DNA from: Cylindrobasidium torrendii FP15055 ss-10
Lineage: Eukaryota; Basidiomycota; Agaricomycetes; Agaricales; Physalacriaceae
Assembly: GCA_000934385.1 (NCBI GenBank)
Contig: KN880619.1
Coordinates: 1 to 47,179 of the forward strand
Length of the DNA: 47,179 bases
Direction of reading: 5' to 3'
The stretch's first letter is position 1, and the number at the start of each line of letters is the position of its first letter. The notes beneath the pieces are model-generated. The model was given only the letters and a program-made list of their open reading frames with translations, was not told the origin of the DNA and did no database searches. The translations under genes were made by a program, and so were the position numbers. Shown here piece after piece: positions 33,008 to 44,676 of this stretch.

Positions 33008-33015
33008 TCACATGA
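33008..33015 (+). promoter_or_regulatory. TCACATGA element, F2 copy c promoter
   Basis: The same element as at 31402, 90 bases before the copy-c start and followed by TCGG and ACTTCGGG. Confidence 0.55.
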
Positions 33016-33104
33016 TCGGAACTCACTTCGGGCCAGCCGCCCGGACCCTAGCCTTTGCTTTCCTTCCTACCACCATCGCACCAACGCGAATCCGCAAAAA
33101 CGAG

Positions 33105-34348
33105 ATGCTCATCGATAAACTTAGCTTCCACACCCTTGTCGATGGTGTACACGACTCTTACGAGGATGTTCCTCTTCACCACCGTGTTGCGCGCGCAATT
33201 GAAATCATCGAATGTCTTGAGAAGAAATACGGTCTCGGTCCCGACTTCGACGCAATGCTGGATATTGTGGACTCTACTCACCCTCTAGGCTGTCTCGCTG
33301 GAAAACCAGGATACACGACGACGGAGTTCGAGAAGGAGAAAAGAGTGCATTATCAGCGGCGCAGAGGAGACCAGGCGACTCGCATGAAGAATTTCTATGA
33401 AATGTCTCTTTTGGGCTATAGAGACTTTATAACTTGGAATCGGACCTGCTACGGAGAAGGCAATACTGCCCAGGACAGCGGCATCTGCGGATATCTTCTC
33501 AACCTCCAGACGCCAACGGAACATGTGCGTGATTGTCTATGGCTAGCGAGAAGGAAACCCTAAGCATAGTTCTTCACAGCTCCTTACCGTTGACCGACTG
33601 GGTGGGCAGAGTCCGGGAACTTTCGATGTCAAGCATCGCATGAATTCAGCAAATAGTGGGTCATCTCCCCATTTGCTGCACCATGAATTACCACTGACAA
33701 CTTCTCAAAGTGTCCCTTGTCACACATAAACTGTGGGTTCGAGGTGTATATCTCCTCATACCTGTTGTCTCTGCGCAAAAGCTCCGCATGCCTCGCCGTT
33801 TTGTTGAGACTGTCAAGCATAACAAAGAGTGCGCGCCGAAAGACCGGATCAACATTCGTAATGTGAGTGTCTAATTTCTATGACACCCATTAGTGTTTTC
33901 TGACACTACTCATAAGGATTTTCCGTTACGCAGCAAAGAGTCATCTCCTGGCTATCTCTACCTCGCCGTCGATCTTTACGCGTATCGCAAACCTCGCGAT
34001 TGGCTTTACTTGATCAACGGAGAGATGTTTTGGGAGGGAACCGTGACTGGAGATGGTTGTCTCACGCTATTTCACGGCGACCCACTCGTCTGCACGTACG
34101 CGAGTGCAATAAACAAGGACAACAGCGTTCGTGCTGGGATTTGGGATGTTGGTCTGGCGGCGCTCACTCCGACTGTTAGAAGGTTGGTTGAGGAGTTTGT
34201 GGAAGTCACCGAAGGATGGACGTCTGGAGCTCTCGCAGAATCCCCAGATGAGTACAAGGCGGCAATCGCAGAGGCCTCGGAGGACTCGAAGCCCCTGCAG
34301 GCTAGAAAGCGGCACGGAGGGGGATTTTTCAGCGAGAAGGCCCAATGA
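33105..34348 (+). CDS. F2-family protein, copy c (unknown function)
   Basis: Function unknown. Exons 33105-33524 (420 bases), 33580-33655 (76), 33711-33862 (152) and 33917-34348 give 359 residues. N-terminal and exon-3 blocks are almost the same as in copy b (GLGPDFDAMLDIVDSTHPLG, VSAQKLRMPRRFVETVKHN), whereas the parts GYRDFITWNRTCYGEGN and LYAYRKPRDWLYLINGEMFW differ strongly, so variation is concentrated in two segments. Exon 4 keeps DGCLTLFHGDPLVCTYAS and LVEEFVEVTEGWTSGALAE. An in-frame ATG 31 codons upstream exists, but the start used here matches copies a and b. Confidence 0.8.
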
Positions 34349-34664
34349 AGCAGAGGATTTAGTCTTAATTTTTCCAACGAGAGTGAACTTAGCGAGTATA
34401 TGACAATTTATTTATGGGAAGACCTCCAAGTCCTAGTATGCCGTTGAAACGCATGATCTATCCAAGTACAACACCCGCAGGTGTCAGCGCTTGCCGCACC
34501 GAGCTATGAGTGCTCTTCTTTGATATTCTCAGCGGACATCGCTAGTTCAGTTCAAATTTTCAAGTGTCTTGCAGGTTCACAGCAAACCCCAAAGCGAACC
34601 TGTGATGGTAAAGGTCATGTATGTATCGTATCAACCAATGCATTACTGCCCGAGGAGGGAAGAG

Positions 34665-35194
34665 TCTATTCGGGAACCCGGGTTCCCGGGGTTCCTCTGT
34701 CACGTCACGCATCGCGCCACAGCCCAGCGAGCCTCATAAGGATTTAGCTTGCGGTAAGTACATTGAAATACAAGTAATAACTACCTATCTTCTCGTGTGT
34801 AAGGTTTCGAGTCATATATTCCCATTTTCTACCCTTGTAAACGAGTGCAAATACCCCAATGAGATGAGGACTTGCACCAAGCTGCTATGGCGCCCTCTTT
34901 GCGCATCTGCATCCATTATAAGTGAGATATATGCTGTAAGTAATTTATTTATGGATTTGGGGACCTTTCTGCTTACTAAATAGAACATAAACAGCCCATC
35001 ACACTTGCCATTACAGAGTCCTTTACTATTAAGGCCCTCTACACCTTAGTTTTCCAGCCAAAAATGTCTTATGGTACATGATATTAGGCTTTGAATACTC
35101 TGATTGAATCTAGTCAATCTCTAAGGCGTTGTTTCTCTGTGTGGCGCGTGCGTGACGTGACAGAGGAACCCGGGAACCCGGGTTCCCGAATAGA
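34665..35194. mobile_element. Non-autonomous inverted-repeat element (MITE-like), 530 bp
   Basis: Bases 34665-34721 and 35140-35194 are inverted copies of each other with about three small differences. Each contains the 18-base palindrome CGGGAACCCGGGTTCCCG, followed inward by GTCACGTCACGCA. The interior is AT-rich and has no credible protein. The flanks carry a similar direct repeat (TGCCCGAGGAG on the left, TGCCCCCGAGGAG on the right), which could be an imperfect target-site duplication. The family differs in sequence from the element at 1-512 but has the same build: a perfect palindrome inside a long terminal inverted repeat. Confidence 0.8.
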
Positions 35195-35560
35195 CATTGC
35201 CCCCGAGGAGTTAGTAGCGATGCTGAATTTTTAACTTCACGCTTTCCAGCGTAAGCCGCAAACGTCTCATCGAGCTAGCGTCCTGCCCCAATCCTACGAT
35301 ACATCCCACACACAAACAAGAAGTCGTATTTCTTCAAGCGAGCATCATGATTCACTTTTTTACAAATGTTACACACTATAGACGAGACGGACAAACAAAG
35401 TGAGATGAGAATGTATGCTACGTTGCGTGCGACAAATGAGAAGCAGAAAAAGAAAAGAGAATGAAAAAATAAGCAGTAATCACAGCGAGATCAGTGGGGA
35501 AGGGGGGTAGCTACAACAGAGCACACAGTATTCACACTTCTCGCATATTCACAATACGCC

Positions 35561-38278
35561 TTACTGCCAGTACCGCGTCTGCTGGCTGTATCCATAAAAT
35601 CCATCCCCGCCTTGCTGGGGGTATGCGCCTTGCTGTGGGGCACCACCACCAACGTTGCCGCCAAAGCGGTTCCCGCCGTAGAACCCACCCTGTGGCTGAG
35701 ATGCAGGCTGCGTTGGCACAGGCTTCGCTCCTACATCCTTCGGACCACCACCGTACGGCTTGTACTGCGTCTCAGGCGACCGCGCACCTGCACCGCCAGC
35801 ACCGCCAAATGGTTTCGCACCACCAAACTCGCCAGGTCCAGAGTTGTACTCATCGTAGAATCCACCTTGCGGGTAGCCAGGCTTGGTCACCGGGCTAGGC
35901 GCACTGCCAGTCCCAGGACCAGCTGGTTGGTACATCGTGGGGTACTTGACGAACGGCTGAGGGACGTATCCAGAATTGTAGGGCGTGCCGTAGTATTGGT
36001 TTGGCTGCTGGTAAGGGTAATAGTACGGCTGCATCGCAGGCGGCGGGGCGGGATATCCCTGAGGGCCAGCGCCTGGGGCGGCACCTGCGGATGGCGGGCC
36101 TCCAGCGGAAGGAGGATTGACTGGGGGTAAACCGGTTTGGGCAGACGGTGCTTGGGACTGAGTGCCAGGAAGGCCCTTGATATCCTCGTGCAGACTTCCA
36201 CGACCTTGGAACCCAGACGACGGCTGGTACGAGTCATAGAAACCCTGTTGCGGCTATCTCAAGTCAGTATACGTGAGCATACAATCGATGCGGAGACTCA
36301 CGTTACGAGCGTCCTGGTAGCCGTAATCATTACCACCAAAGTTTGAGATGTGGTTGGGTTGTTGGTGGTGGTTTTGGCCGAGGAATGAGCCATACCCATC
36401 CTGGGGCGGCTGCTGGGCGGGTGGTGTCGGCGCATGGAAGTATGGGTCTCCGCCGCGGAAGTAGTTCGAGTGAGCAGACGGCTGAGGCTGGACTGGAGGC
36501 GTGTGGCTGGGAGGCGGGTCCATGCTGAATTGATGGTGGTGCAGTCCTTGCGGCTGTTGCTGAAGTTGCTGCGGCAAATGTGACTGGGGTGCTTGATGCA
36601 AAGGCTGGGGTTGTTGTTGTTGCTGCTGTTGTTGGGGAATGTGCTGCGAGAATGGTTGCAGAGGAGAAGCAGTCGATGGGTTTGCAGTGAGGTGAGGAGG
36701 CTGGCTGGGAATCGTCGGTTGGGAGATCGAGGAGGGCAGCGAAGGGACTTGTTGAGAGACATGAGCGGGCTGGTGTTGATGTGCCGGCTGAGGCGACGGC
36801 TGTTGCGGCTGGGCGTGGTACAGGCTCGATCCCAGAGAATTGGAAGGTTGTGCGGGGGACGCAGTGGGAGGCCCAGCTGATGGCGCGGTCTCAAGAACAG
36901 CAGGCTGTGGTGTTGGTGGTGATGGCGGCTCGGGGGCAGAAACTTGTGGTTCTGGTGCTTCATCGAACATGGCATCCCCTCCGATGCTAAGACTGCCAAA
37001 GGTCATACCGACCTTGTCCAGACTGGCGTTGAAGGATGAGCTAGGCATCACAACTGCCTGATCAGTTGTCTTGAATTTGCTGCTGCGATGTGAAACCGGG
37101 GCAGGACGTGCAGGAGCAGCTGCTTTGGGCGGGGATGCGACCGGCGCAGGAGCCTGGACTGGTTCGGGCTCTGGAGCCTTCTCTGGTACAGGCTCTGGTT
37201 CAGGTGGAGGCGTCGGCTCGCGTGCTGGGGCTGGCGGCTCAGGCTCGGTAAGTGCGGGTTCTGCGGCGGGCCAGACATCTGCAGCCGTCTTGTGCGACGG
37301 TTCTTCTTCCCATGCAGCGGCTTCGGGCTCTCCCCAGGCAGACTCGGCAGGCTGTTCAACGGCGGGTGGTGGGGGCGGAGCTGCTGCGGCTGGCGCAGGA
37401 GCTGGCGCTGGAGGAGGAGTAGGCTTTTCATGGGGTCTACAAAAGATTAGTCGATATTGAAATTGGAGAATATGTCCACATACTTTGCAATCTGCGCCCA
37501 TGACATTTTCGAGGTCGCAGGTGTCTTTGCAGGTCCCTTTGGCGCCACGCTGGGCGGGGGTGTCTCACGGTCTGTGTCTGCTCCCCACGTGGAGGTCGTG
37601 CTAATGTTCGAGGACAAGGCAGATGCTGGAGTCGACGCCGAGGTAGAGACAGACGGTGCGTCATGCTGGGAGGATGAGGTAGTTGACTCGCTCGATGCTG
37701 ACGCGTCCGCAGGGGGCACAGACGCGGTCGAAGGTGCAGGGCGATGGGCAGCATGGCCATTTGTAGCACCGCCGCGCGGCGGGCCACCCCTTCCTCCACG
37801 GACAGCAGCTCCACCACGTCCAACACCGCCGCGACCTCCACGGCCACCGCGACCGCCTCGGATGTCGGACCGGCCGGAAATGGAGTTGCTCGAGGCATGG
37901 CCTTGCACCTGCGACCCAGCTGAACCAACAGGCTTCTTGTCCTTCTTCCTTGTGACAGCTCCCCATTGTTCAGCATGACCTGGGTGGCTTGGGTGTCAAT
38001 AAAGAAAACGACTTCATCGTGTGAGCCGCGCACCATCGCTGATCTTCGCAGCCGCCGTGTCCACGTCGCCGTTCACCTCTCCGAGCAAAGACACGAGATC
38101 TGCACCAAAAATGCATCAGACGCGCCGTGTTTGGATCATTATGTCCGCCGCTCGCACCATCGTTGGACCATGTCGGGAATAATTCTTGTAGCTGCTGAGC
38201 TTTCTGTCGATATTTGCCAACATCAACAGTTGGGTCAGCCGCCGGTTGGGCGCGGATTGCAGATTTGTACGAAGACAT
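35561..38278 (-). CDS. Def1-like CUE-domain protein with Q/P-rich tail
   Basis: Likely homologue of yeast Def1, which promotes ubiquitylation and degradation of stalled RNA polymerase II; this is inferred from domain order. Exons 38278-38158, 38099-38034, 37979-37484, 37436-36302 and 36253-35561 give 836 residues. The CUE-like domain at about residues 22-62 contains LQELFPTWSNDDLVSLL and VDTAAAKISDG, and is followed by the hallmark HAEQWGAVTRKKDKK. Then come an RGG/GG-rich region (RGGRGGRGGVGRGG), a long proline/alanine/glutamate region, a glutamine tract with QQQQQQQQ and a Y/G/Q-rich C-terminus. SWAQIAK near residue 225 is another conserved short motif. The low-complexity tail length varies widely among fungi. 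The first two introns were placed by restoring the CUE reading frame. Confidence 0.85.
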
Positions 38279-39720
38279 CGGGGAAGGAGTGTAAGCCACG
38301 CGCACGCGAAATTTCGCCTACTCAAAGCGGAGTTTCAATTCAGTCGGCATCTCCCATGACGTCGATCCCGCATTATTCGCGTCCTTTTCAAAGCAACAAA
38401 TTGCTACAAGAGTCGTTGGAGGATGGTATAAAGTCATTTCAAGTTGAACTACCAAGTGCAAGGCATGTTGAGAACCTGGTCTCTGGATTATCATCATCAT
38501 CGGTCGCGCTTGGACACACAAGAATGATCGTCCCCTGAGGCCGCCGTTAGTTTGGTGAAAACCCTGTGGGTTCATATTCAGCGTGTTCATGGCAACATAC
38601 TCCGTGTAAAGCCTCAATTACATGCATACATTTCTTGTTTAGTAACTTCAAATCCTCAATGACTCTCGGCGGGTGTACCCATTGGACCCAAGGTATTCAA
38701 AGTGTGGAAGATAACTTGATCTTAATACTCAACGGTATCGTGTTGATTGTGGCACTACTGCACGCGTGTAGTATCTGGATCATATTGAATGTTGAATGCG
38801 CTCAGACTCTGTCAAAGGAGTAGCTCTCTCGTAGAGTGATCAGTTAAAGAAGGTTTTCGAACAAATACATAGCTAGTCTTATGTTTGGATTCGAAATGTT
38901 TGTTCTAACTCCAGTGAACCTAAGTGATAGCAGTCCAACCTTACCTCCCAGGCTTGATGTTCGAAAGTATTCCCACTATTAGAGGAAAATTAGCCGCAGA
39001 ACTAAGTATGTCCTTATCTCAGCCCAGCATATCGTTCGTTCGCACTGCCTGGATCGCCGAGTCGTCCGGTAAATATGCATCGACAGTAATGGTCAACCAT
39101 CAAGACACCTCTCAAATCCCTTTCATAGATCCTTTTCGGACGTAGTTGGGCACTACTGTATGTAACAACGAACCAAGAATGCCGGATTCCCGACTCGTAT
39201 GTAAATTTGTATGCCAACTTCTGGGTCCGCCGCGAGAGACAGCCTCGGAGGCAAATCCTCGACAGCGGCGGCTTGATATCATGTAAATCCAAGTCTGCCT
39301 TCCCACATTTCGGGGTGACGTGACACAGAGGCTAGATGAACGACCGAGAAGAATGGAGAAGGGAACAGGCAGCCCAGCTGACTCTGCTATCGAGGCTCAA
39401 GCGCGCAGACCGCGATGCTAGAGTCCAATGCGATTGTGGTAATACATGTTCAAGTTGGCGACTCTACGTCTGCTCTACGCCCCGGAGCCAAATGTGGGTG
39501 TCGTGCAGATGGGAACAATTCCCTCGGAGTGGGTTCGGGAAAGTAGATGGGAAAACCGGAGCCCCATTATGGACAATCACGTGCATGCCGTGGGGTAGGT
39601 ACTTAATGTAGATGATCGCAACTTAACCATATACCATCATCATCACCTACAACTGCTCTTGGACGACACAAGTACCCCTTACAACTCTCTGGGCTGCCCT
39701 AAATCCCATTTCACTTCATC
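38279..39720. other. Intergenic: divergent promoters of Def1-like gene and Lon
   Basis: About 1.4 kb between two divergently transcribed genes. It presumably holds both promoters. No additional gene or RNA was recognised. Confidence 0.5.
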
Positions 39721-42630
39721 ATGGCCACCTCCAAACTTCCTGTGCTGGCGCTTCCGCACCCGCTGATCCTGCTCCCCGCTTCGCGCTTCACTATGGCACT
39801 CTCGAAGGAACAAGGTGAAGCGATTATGGCTCTCATCGAGCAAAGTGATGCACTCCCAGTTGTTGCTGCCGTTCCCATCACCAACGCACCCTCTGCCACG
39901 TCCCCGCCCAAGTACGCAGAGTGGGGCACCGCTACTCGCATCCTGCGCCTGGTCAAGCCCCCTGCACGAAATCCGCGCCAACCATTTCTCGTTTCTCTCC
40001 ATGGCCTTACCCGCGTTCATCTCACCTCCCCGTTTGCGCCGGTAGCCGATGGTCCCGTCCTTCCAGTCCATGAAATCGAATATCCGCCAACCGAACGTAT
40101 CCCAACACACGATATCGTGGAAAAGTTCAAGTCTGCGTCCCTGAGGCTTCTGGACCGTCTGGCCAAGGATGCTGTACAGTCGTCACGCAAGGAGGGCTTC
40201 ATCAAAATCTCCAACATGCTAGACGATATCACGGACGCTCGTGCTCCTTGGATGGCCGATGTTCTCAGCGGCACCATCAACGGTGACTATGATGATAAGC
40301 TTGGTGCGCTGACCCTTACGTTTTCGTTGACTTCCTTCTAACTTTGGCTATAGCCATTCTCAGCACTGCCGATGCGGAGGCGCGCCTCAACCTCGCGACA
40401 GAAATCTTCCTCAAACAGGCCTCGATATCCGAGGTCTCGAAGAAGATTGCTTCCGCCGTTGACGAGTCCCTCTCAAAGCAGCAGAAAGAGTTCTTCCTCC
40501 GCCAGCAGCTCGCCGCTATCCAACGCGAACTCCAGGCGCTCAACTCCAATGGTGTCCGCGGCAACACTTCACCGGGGTCCGAAGCACCTAGCGAGCTTGA
40601 CGACGACGAGCAACACGATGCCGACGATCTTGCCGACCTCAAGCGCAAGATAGAGGCCATGGACGTTGGCTCCGAGGAGCGCAAGATGGGTGTTCGTGAG
40701 TGGCGCAGGCTCAAGCGTATTCCTCAGGGCAGCGTCGAGAACGGTGTCATTCGCAACTATCTCGAGTGGCTCACAAGTGTTCCATGGGCCTCTGTGAGCG
40801 CCGACTCCCCGCTCAAGGACAAGTCTTTCCTCGCCAACGCCCGCAGTCAGCTCGACAAGGACCACTTTGGTCTGGAGAAGATCAAGAAGCGGTTGGTTGA
40901 GTACCTTGCCGTTGTGCGCCTGCGGGAGATGAGCTCCGATTCGGTGTCCGACGAGAAGGCTGTTGTGCCCTATCAGGCTACCGACGCAAAGGCTGTTGTG
41001 CCATACCAGCAGTCTGTCACTCCTGCGCCTGCGCCCGCCAAGAAGAATCTCCGCGGCCCGATTCTCCTCTTTGTTGGTCCTCCCGGTGTTGGAAAGACGT
41101 CTCTTGGCCATTCTATTGCGAAGGCGCTCGACAAGCCGTTCCAGCGCATTTCACTCGGTGGTGTACGCGACGAGGCTGAAATCCGCGGACATCGTCGGAC
41201 ATACGTTGCTAGTGGACCTGGCCTCATCGTGCAGGCCATGCGCAAGGCTGGCCGCAAGGACTTTGTGTTGCTCCTCGACGAGATTGACAAGGTCGGGCAG
41301 AGCAACTTCCACGGTGATCCCAGCGCAGCCCTGCTTGAGGTGCTCGACCCGGAGCAGAACCACGCCTTCATGGTACGCTTTCTTTTCGTTTTCTGCCTTT
41401 TCGATGGACTAATGCGCTTCAAAGGACCACTACTTGAACGTTCCCGTGGACCTCAGCCAGATCCTGTTCATCTGCACGAGCAACAGCCTCGAGACGATGT
41501 CTGGTCCGCTGCTCGACCGCTGTGAGATTATCCAGCTGTCAGGTGCGTCTTTCGCCATTCCCCCTCACTCTAGACTCATTCTGACCTGTGACCTTCACAG
41601 GATATACATACGACGAGAAGGCGCACATTGCTCGCCGCTTCTTGCTTCCAAAGCAGATCGCTTCGAACGGGCTCAAGGAGGAGAATGTGAATATTACTGA
41701 GCCGGCGCTGCTCAACGTCGTCACGCACTACACCCGTGAGGCTGGTGTTCGCAGTCTTGAGCGTGCTATCGGCGCCGTTGTGCGCTTCAAGGCTGTCGAA
41801 TACGCGGACTACCTTGACGAGCAGGCGGAAGGCCGCGCCTCAACTTTGATGATCACCGACGGCTCAGAGGAGGGCATCTCATATTCCCCTGTTGTTGAGG
41901 AAGGCGACTTGGAGAAGATCCTGGGCATTTCTCGCTGGGAGGGTGAGGAGAGGGACAGAGTTGAGACGCGTGGAGTCGTCTTTGGGTTGGTTGTCATGGG
42001 TCAGGGAGAGGGCGGTGTTATGCCTGTTGAGACGATGGTCGTGCCCGGCACAGGGAACCTCAAGGTCACAGGCAGTCTTGGAGATGTACGTCATCTACAT
42101 CATGCCTTGATTAATCTCGCTGACATCTTTTCTAGGTCATCAAGGAGAGCTCACAACTCGCTCTGAGCTGGGTGAAGCGACACGCCTACGACATGGGCCT
42201 CACAAATTCCCGAAGCATCGACGTGCTCAAGAACGAAAACATCGACATCCATTTGCATCTTCCCGCCGGCGCGACAAAGAAAGACGGGCCGTCTGCTGGT
42301 GTTGCCATGACTCTTGCCTTCGTCTCTCTGCTTACCGGCGCTCTCGTCCCCGCCAACATCGCGATGACCGGCGAAATCACCCTTCGCGGACTCGTCACAC
42401 CAGTCGGTGGCATCAAGGAGAAGGTCCTTGGCGCACACAGAGCGCAGATCACCAAAGTCATCCTCCCATACGCGAACCGCAAGGACGTCGAGCATGATGT
42501 TGCGCCAGAGATTAGGAATGAGATGGAGTTTGTGTTCGTGAAGACGGTGAGGGAGGCGCTAGATGCGGCGTTTGGATCGGCGACACTTGCATGGAGAAGG
42601 GAAGCGCTTATGGTTGAGTCGAGGCTCTAA
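39721..42630 (+). CDS. Peroxisomal Lon protease
   Basis: An ATP-dependent serine protease that degrades damaged or unassembled proteins in the peroxisomal matrix. Exons 39721-40303, 40354-41372, 41425-41542, 41601-42085 and 42136-42630 give 899 residues. An N-terminal LON domain ([13 protein letters not shown] onward) is followed by a helical segment ([19 protein letters not shown]), the AAA+ module with Walker [10 protein letters not shown] (about residues 436-444) and Walker [10 protein letters not shown], and the protease domain with the catalytic serine in KDGPSAG (about 788) and lysine in KEKVLG (about 831). The last three residues are SRL, a peroxisomal targeting signal type 1, and there is no mitochondrial presequence, so this is the peroxisomal rather than the mitochondrial form. 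Confidence 0.95.
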
Positions 42631-43278
42631 ATGGGACATGATGTGGAATAATATACTATATACGATCTTTCTCTACTAAGGCTTTGTTGTATTACTACGA
42701 AATGAAATTTCCTCACTGTCATCTGTATCGACCTGCGTGCAACCCACGATGTCTTGAGTCCGACTCTTGACTAGTACTACTCGCCAGAGTGACCCACCTA
42801 ACGGATCTGATCAGAGGGTAGGATCTGAGGCCGCTGACCATAGGAGTGATTTCAAATACGGCGCCTCTTCCAGATAGACTTCTCGCGAACCATGTGGAAA
42901 TCCAGGCTAACCAGCCAAACACGTGGGATGCCATGATCGAGATCATTGCTGACTCAGGCAAGCCATTGTCTTCGCTTCTGGCTCACTTCCCAAAATACTC
43001 ATGAATTGTTCTGCAGTAAATGCAATGTCTCTTTTGACTCATGAAGATAATGACTTACTACTGTCGCAGCATTTATCTCGGTGGCCGCCGCATTGAGCGA
43101 CTTTCCCCCGCCAGTAGGCGCTTTCACGTCAAAAGTAGCAGAGATAAGTAATCATCAAAATTACCCTGACTCAGAAGTCCACTCAGCGCCTAATCATACT
43201 TGAAAAGAAGCTTGGGTGACTAGCAGGCGATATATAACGTGAATTTCGCAGCATGAACGCTCCAATATCATCCCCACC
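42631..43278. other. Intergenic, no gene seen
   Basis: About 650 bases between Lon and the next gene in the same direction. No conserved frame or repeat was found. Confidence 0.5.
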
Positions 43279-44547
43279 ATGGCATACTACTATTCATCTT
43301 ATCCAAGCTTCTTGACGACTGGACTCGAAGCAAAGCTCAAGTCACTCACTCCACCGGCTCATGGGGCTGAGGCCGCTACAGTGTCGGATGTCGTCCCCGT
43401 AGCTTCATACTCGTGGATTGAAGGGCAGACCCCTACTATTGCTGTTCCATGTACGTCTGACATCTGGTTGCATTTTTCGCTATTTAATAAAGCATTTTTC
43501 AGCCTCTCCACCCATCTGGAAGTCATCGACGTCTCCCTCGCGTGTACCCCAGGACAGAGGCCTAACCTATATCGACCAGAACTCGAAGCGCATGGAAGGC
43601 CATGGATCATCCCTCCTTCCCATCTTCATCGCTGTCAATAAGATGGATGCGGCTTTCGACTACAGCAATGTAGACATCGTCAGCGACCGCAACAACCTGC
43701 GCAAACTCCTCCGCTGGGTCACGGGTTCCGTCGACAAGGATTTCCGCATCGACGTCGACATTGTGGGCAGTACCTGCCTCTTCACGCGCTGCGAGGAGAA
43801 GACGACGGAGTATGTGACTGAGTTCCGAGGCTTTGGACACGAGTACGAGAAGGCTGCGACGTGCGTCCCCGAGGGCAGCAAAGGGATGACGGGACACCAT
43901 CGCATTATTACCATGGTGCGTAGTATAATGATACTCTGAAAGCTTTTCTCTTACTCGTGGTTTATTAGGACTTGGGCGGTCTGAAGGTCATGATGCGCTT
44001 CGAAGTTGACGCCTGTGTCGCTGGCGCAAGCCCTACCGCGGCCAAAAGTGGTGCCGAAGATGACCTTGCTGACGCGCTCTCGAAGCTCTCTGTCCGGGGC
44101 AGTTCTTCAAAGTCGTCTTCGCTTGCCCGCCAGTCCAAGGTCAAGGTCATCTCCACTCCGGAGGAATCTGTCGTCGAACAGTCCTCCTTAATCGAACTCA
44201 AGACCCGCGTCGCACACAAAGAGCTCGACTGGGCCGACGTCTACCCACAGCTGTATCTCTCACAAACTGCCTTCCTGTACCTCGCGAAACACACTCGCGG
44301 AGTCTTTGCCCCTCCCGAGAAGTATGCTCTCACAGGTTCCAAGTTGAAGGCGCACACAACGAGGACCGAAAACCACATTGGGAAGCTCAGGCAGGCGCTC
44401 GGCCAAATCATCAAATGCGTTGTAGCTCATAAGAGCGCTGGTGGAGGAGGACTGTTCAGTCTGGTGTGCAAGGACGGTCAATTGGGATTGTACAAGCGCG
44501 AAGGAGGAACCAAACTTGACGAGGAAATCATTTCCAAGTTTGCGTAG
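43279..44547 (+). CDS. Conserved fungal protein, often mislabelled GGPP synthetase
   Basis: Exact role unknown. Exons 43279-43450, 43503-43915 and 43969-44547 give 387 residues. The blocks SYSWIEGQTPTIAVP, VDIVSDRNNLRKLLRW, FRGFGHEYEKAAT and GHHRIITMDLGGLKVMMRFEVD are those of a fungal family that database entries commonly call geranylgeranyl pyrophosphate synthetase. The protein has none of the DDxxD aspartate-rich motifs of real prenyl synthases, so that name is probably a propagated error. The sequence shows no signal peptide or membrane helix. A serine-rich low-complexity linker (RGSSSKSSSLARQ) precedes the C-terminal part. My recognition of the family is from memory and was not checked by a search. 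Confidence 0.75.
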
Positions 44548-44676
44548 CATGATTAGCTTCATTACAGTACATCTTTCAATGTCATTGCAGTGGTAAGGAC
44601 TACTAGTGAACGGCGATGGAAATAGTACAACCACACACGAACACTAGATGAAGTCGTGATATAAGGATTGCACAGT

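Noticed and set aside
37071..37978. Plus-strand frames of 129 and 173 codons opposite the Def1-like gene
   Set aside because: The glycine/alanine-rich translation is the complement of the proline-rich low-complexity coding sequence.
40569..41422. Long minus-strand frames (up to 180 codons) opposite Lon
   Set aside because: They mirror the codon bias of a real, well-conserved gene and carry no independent support.
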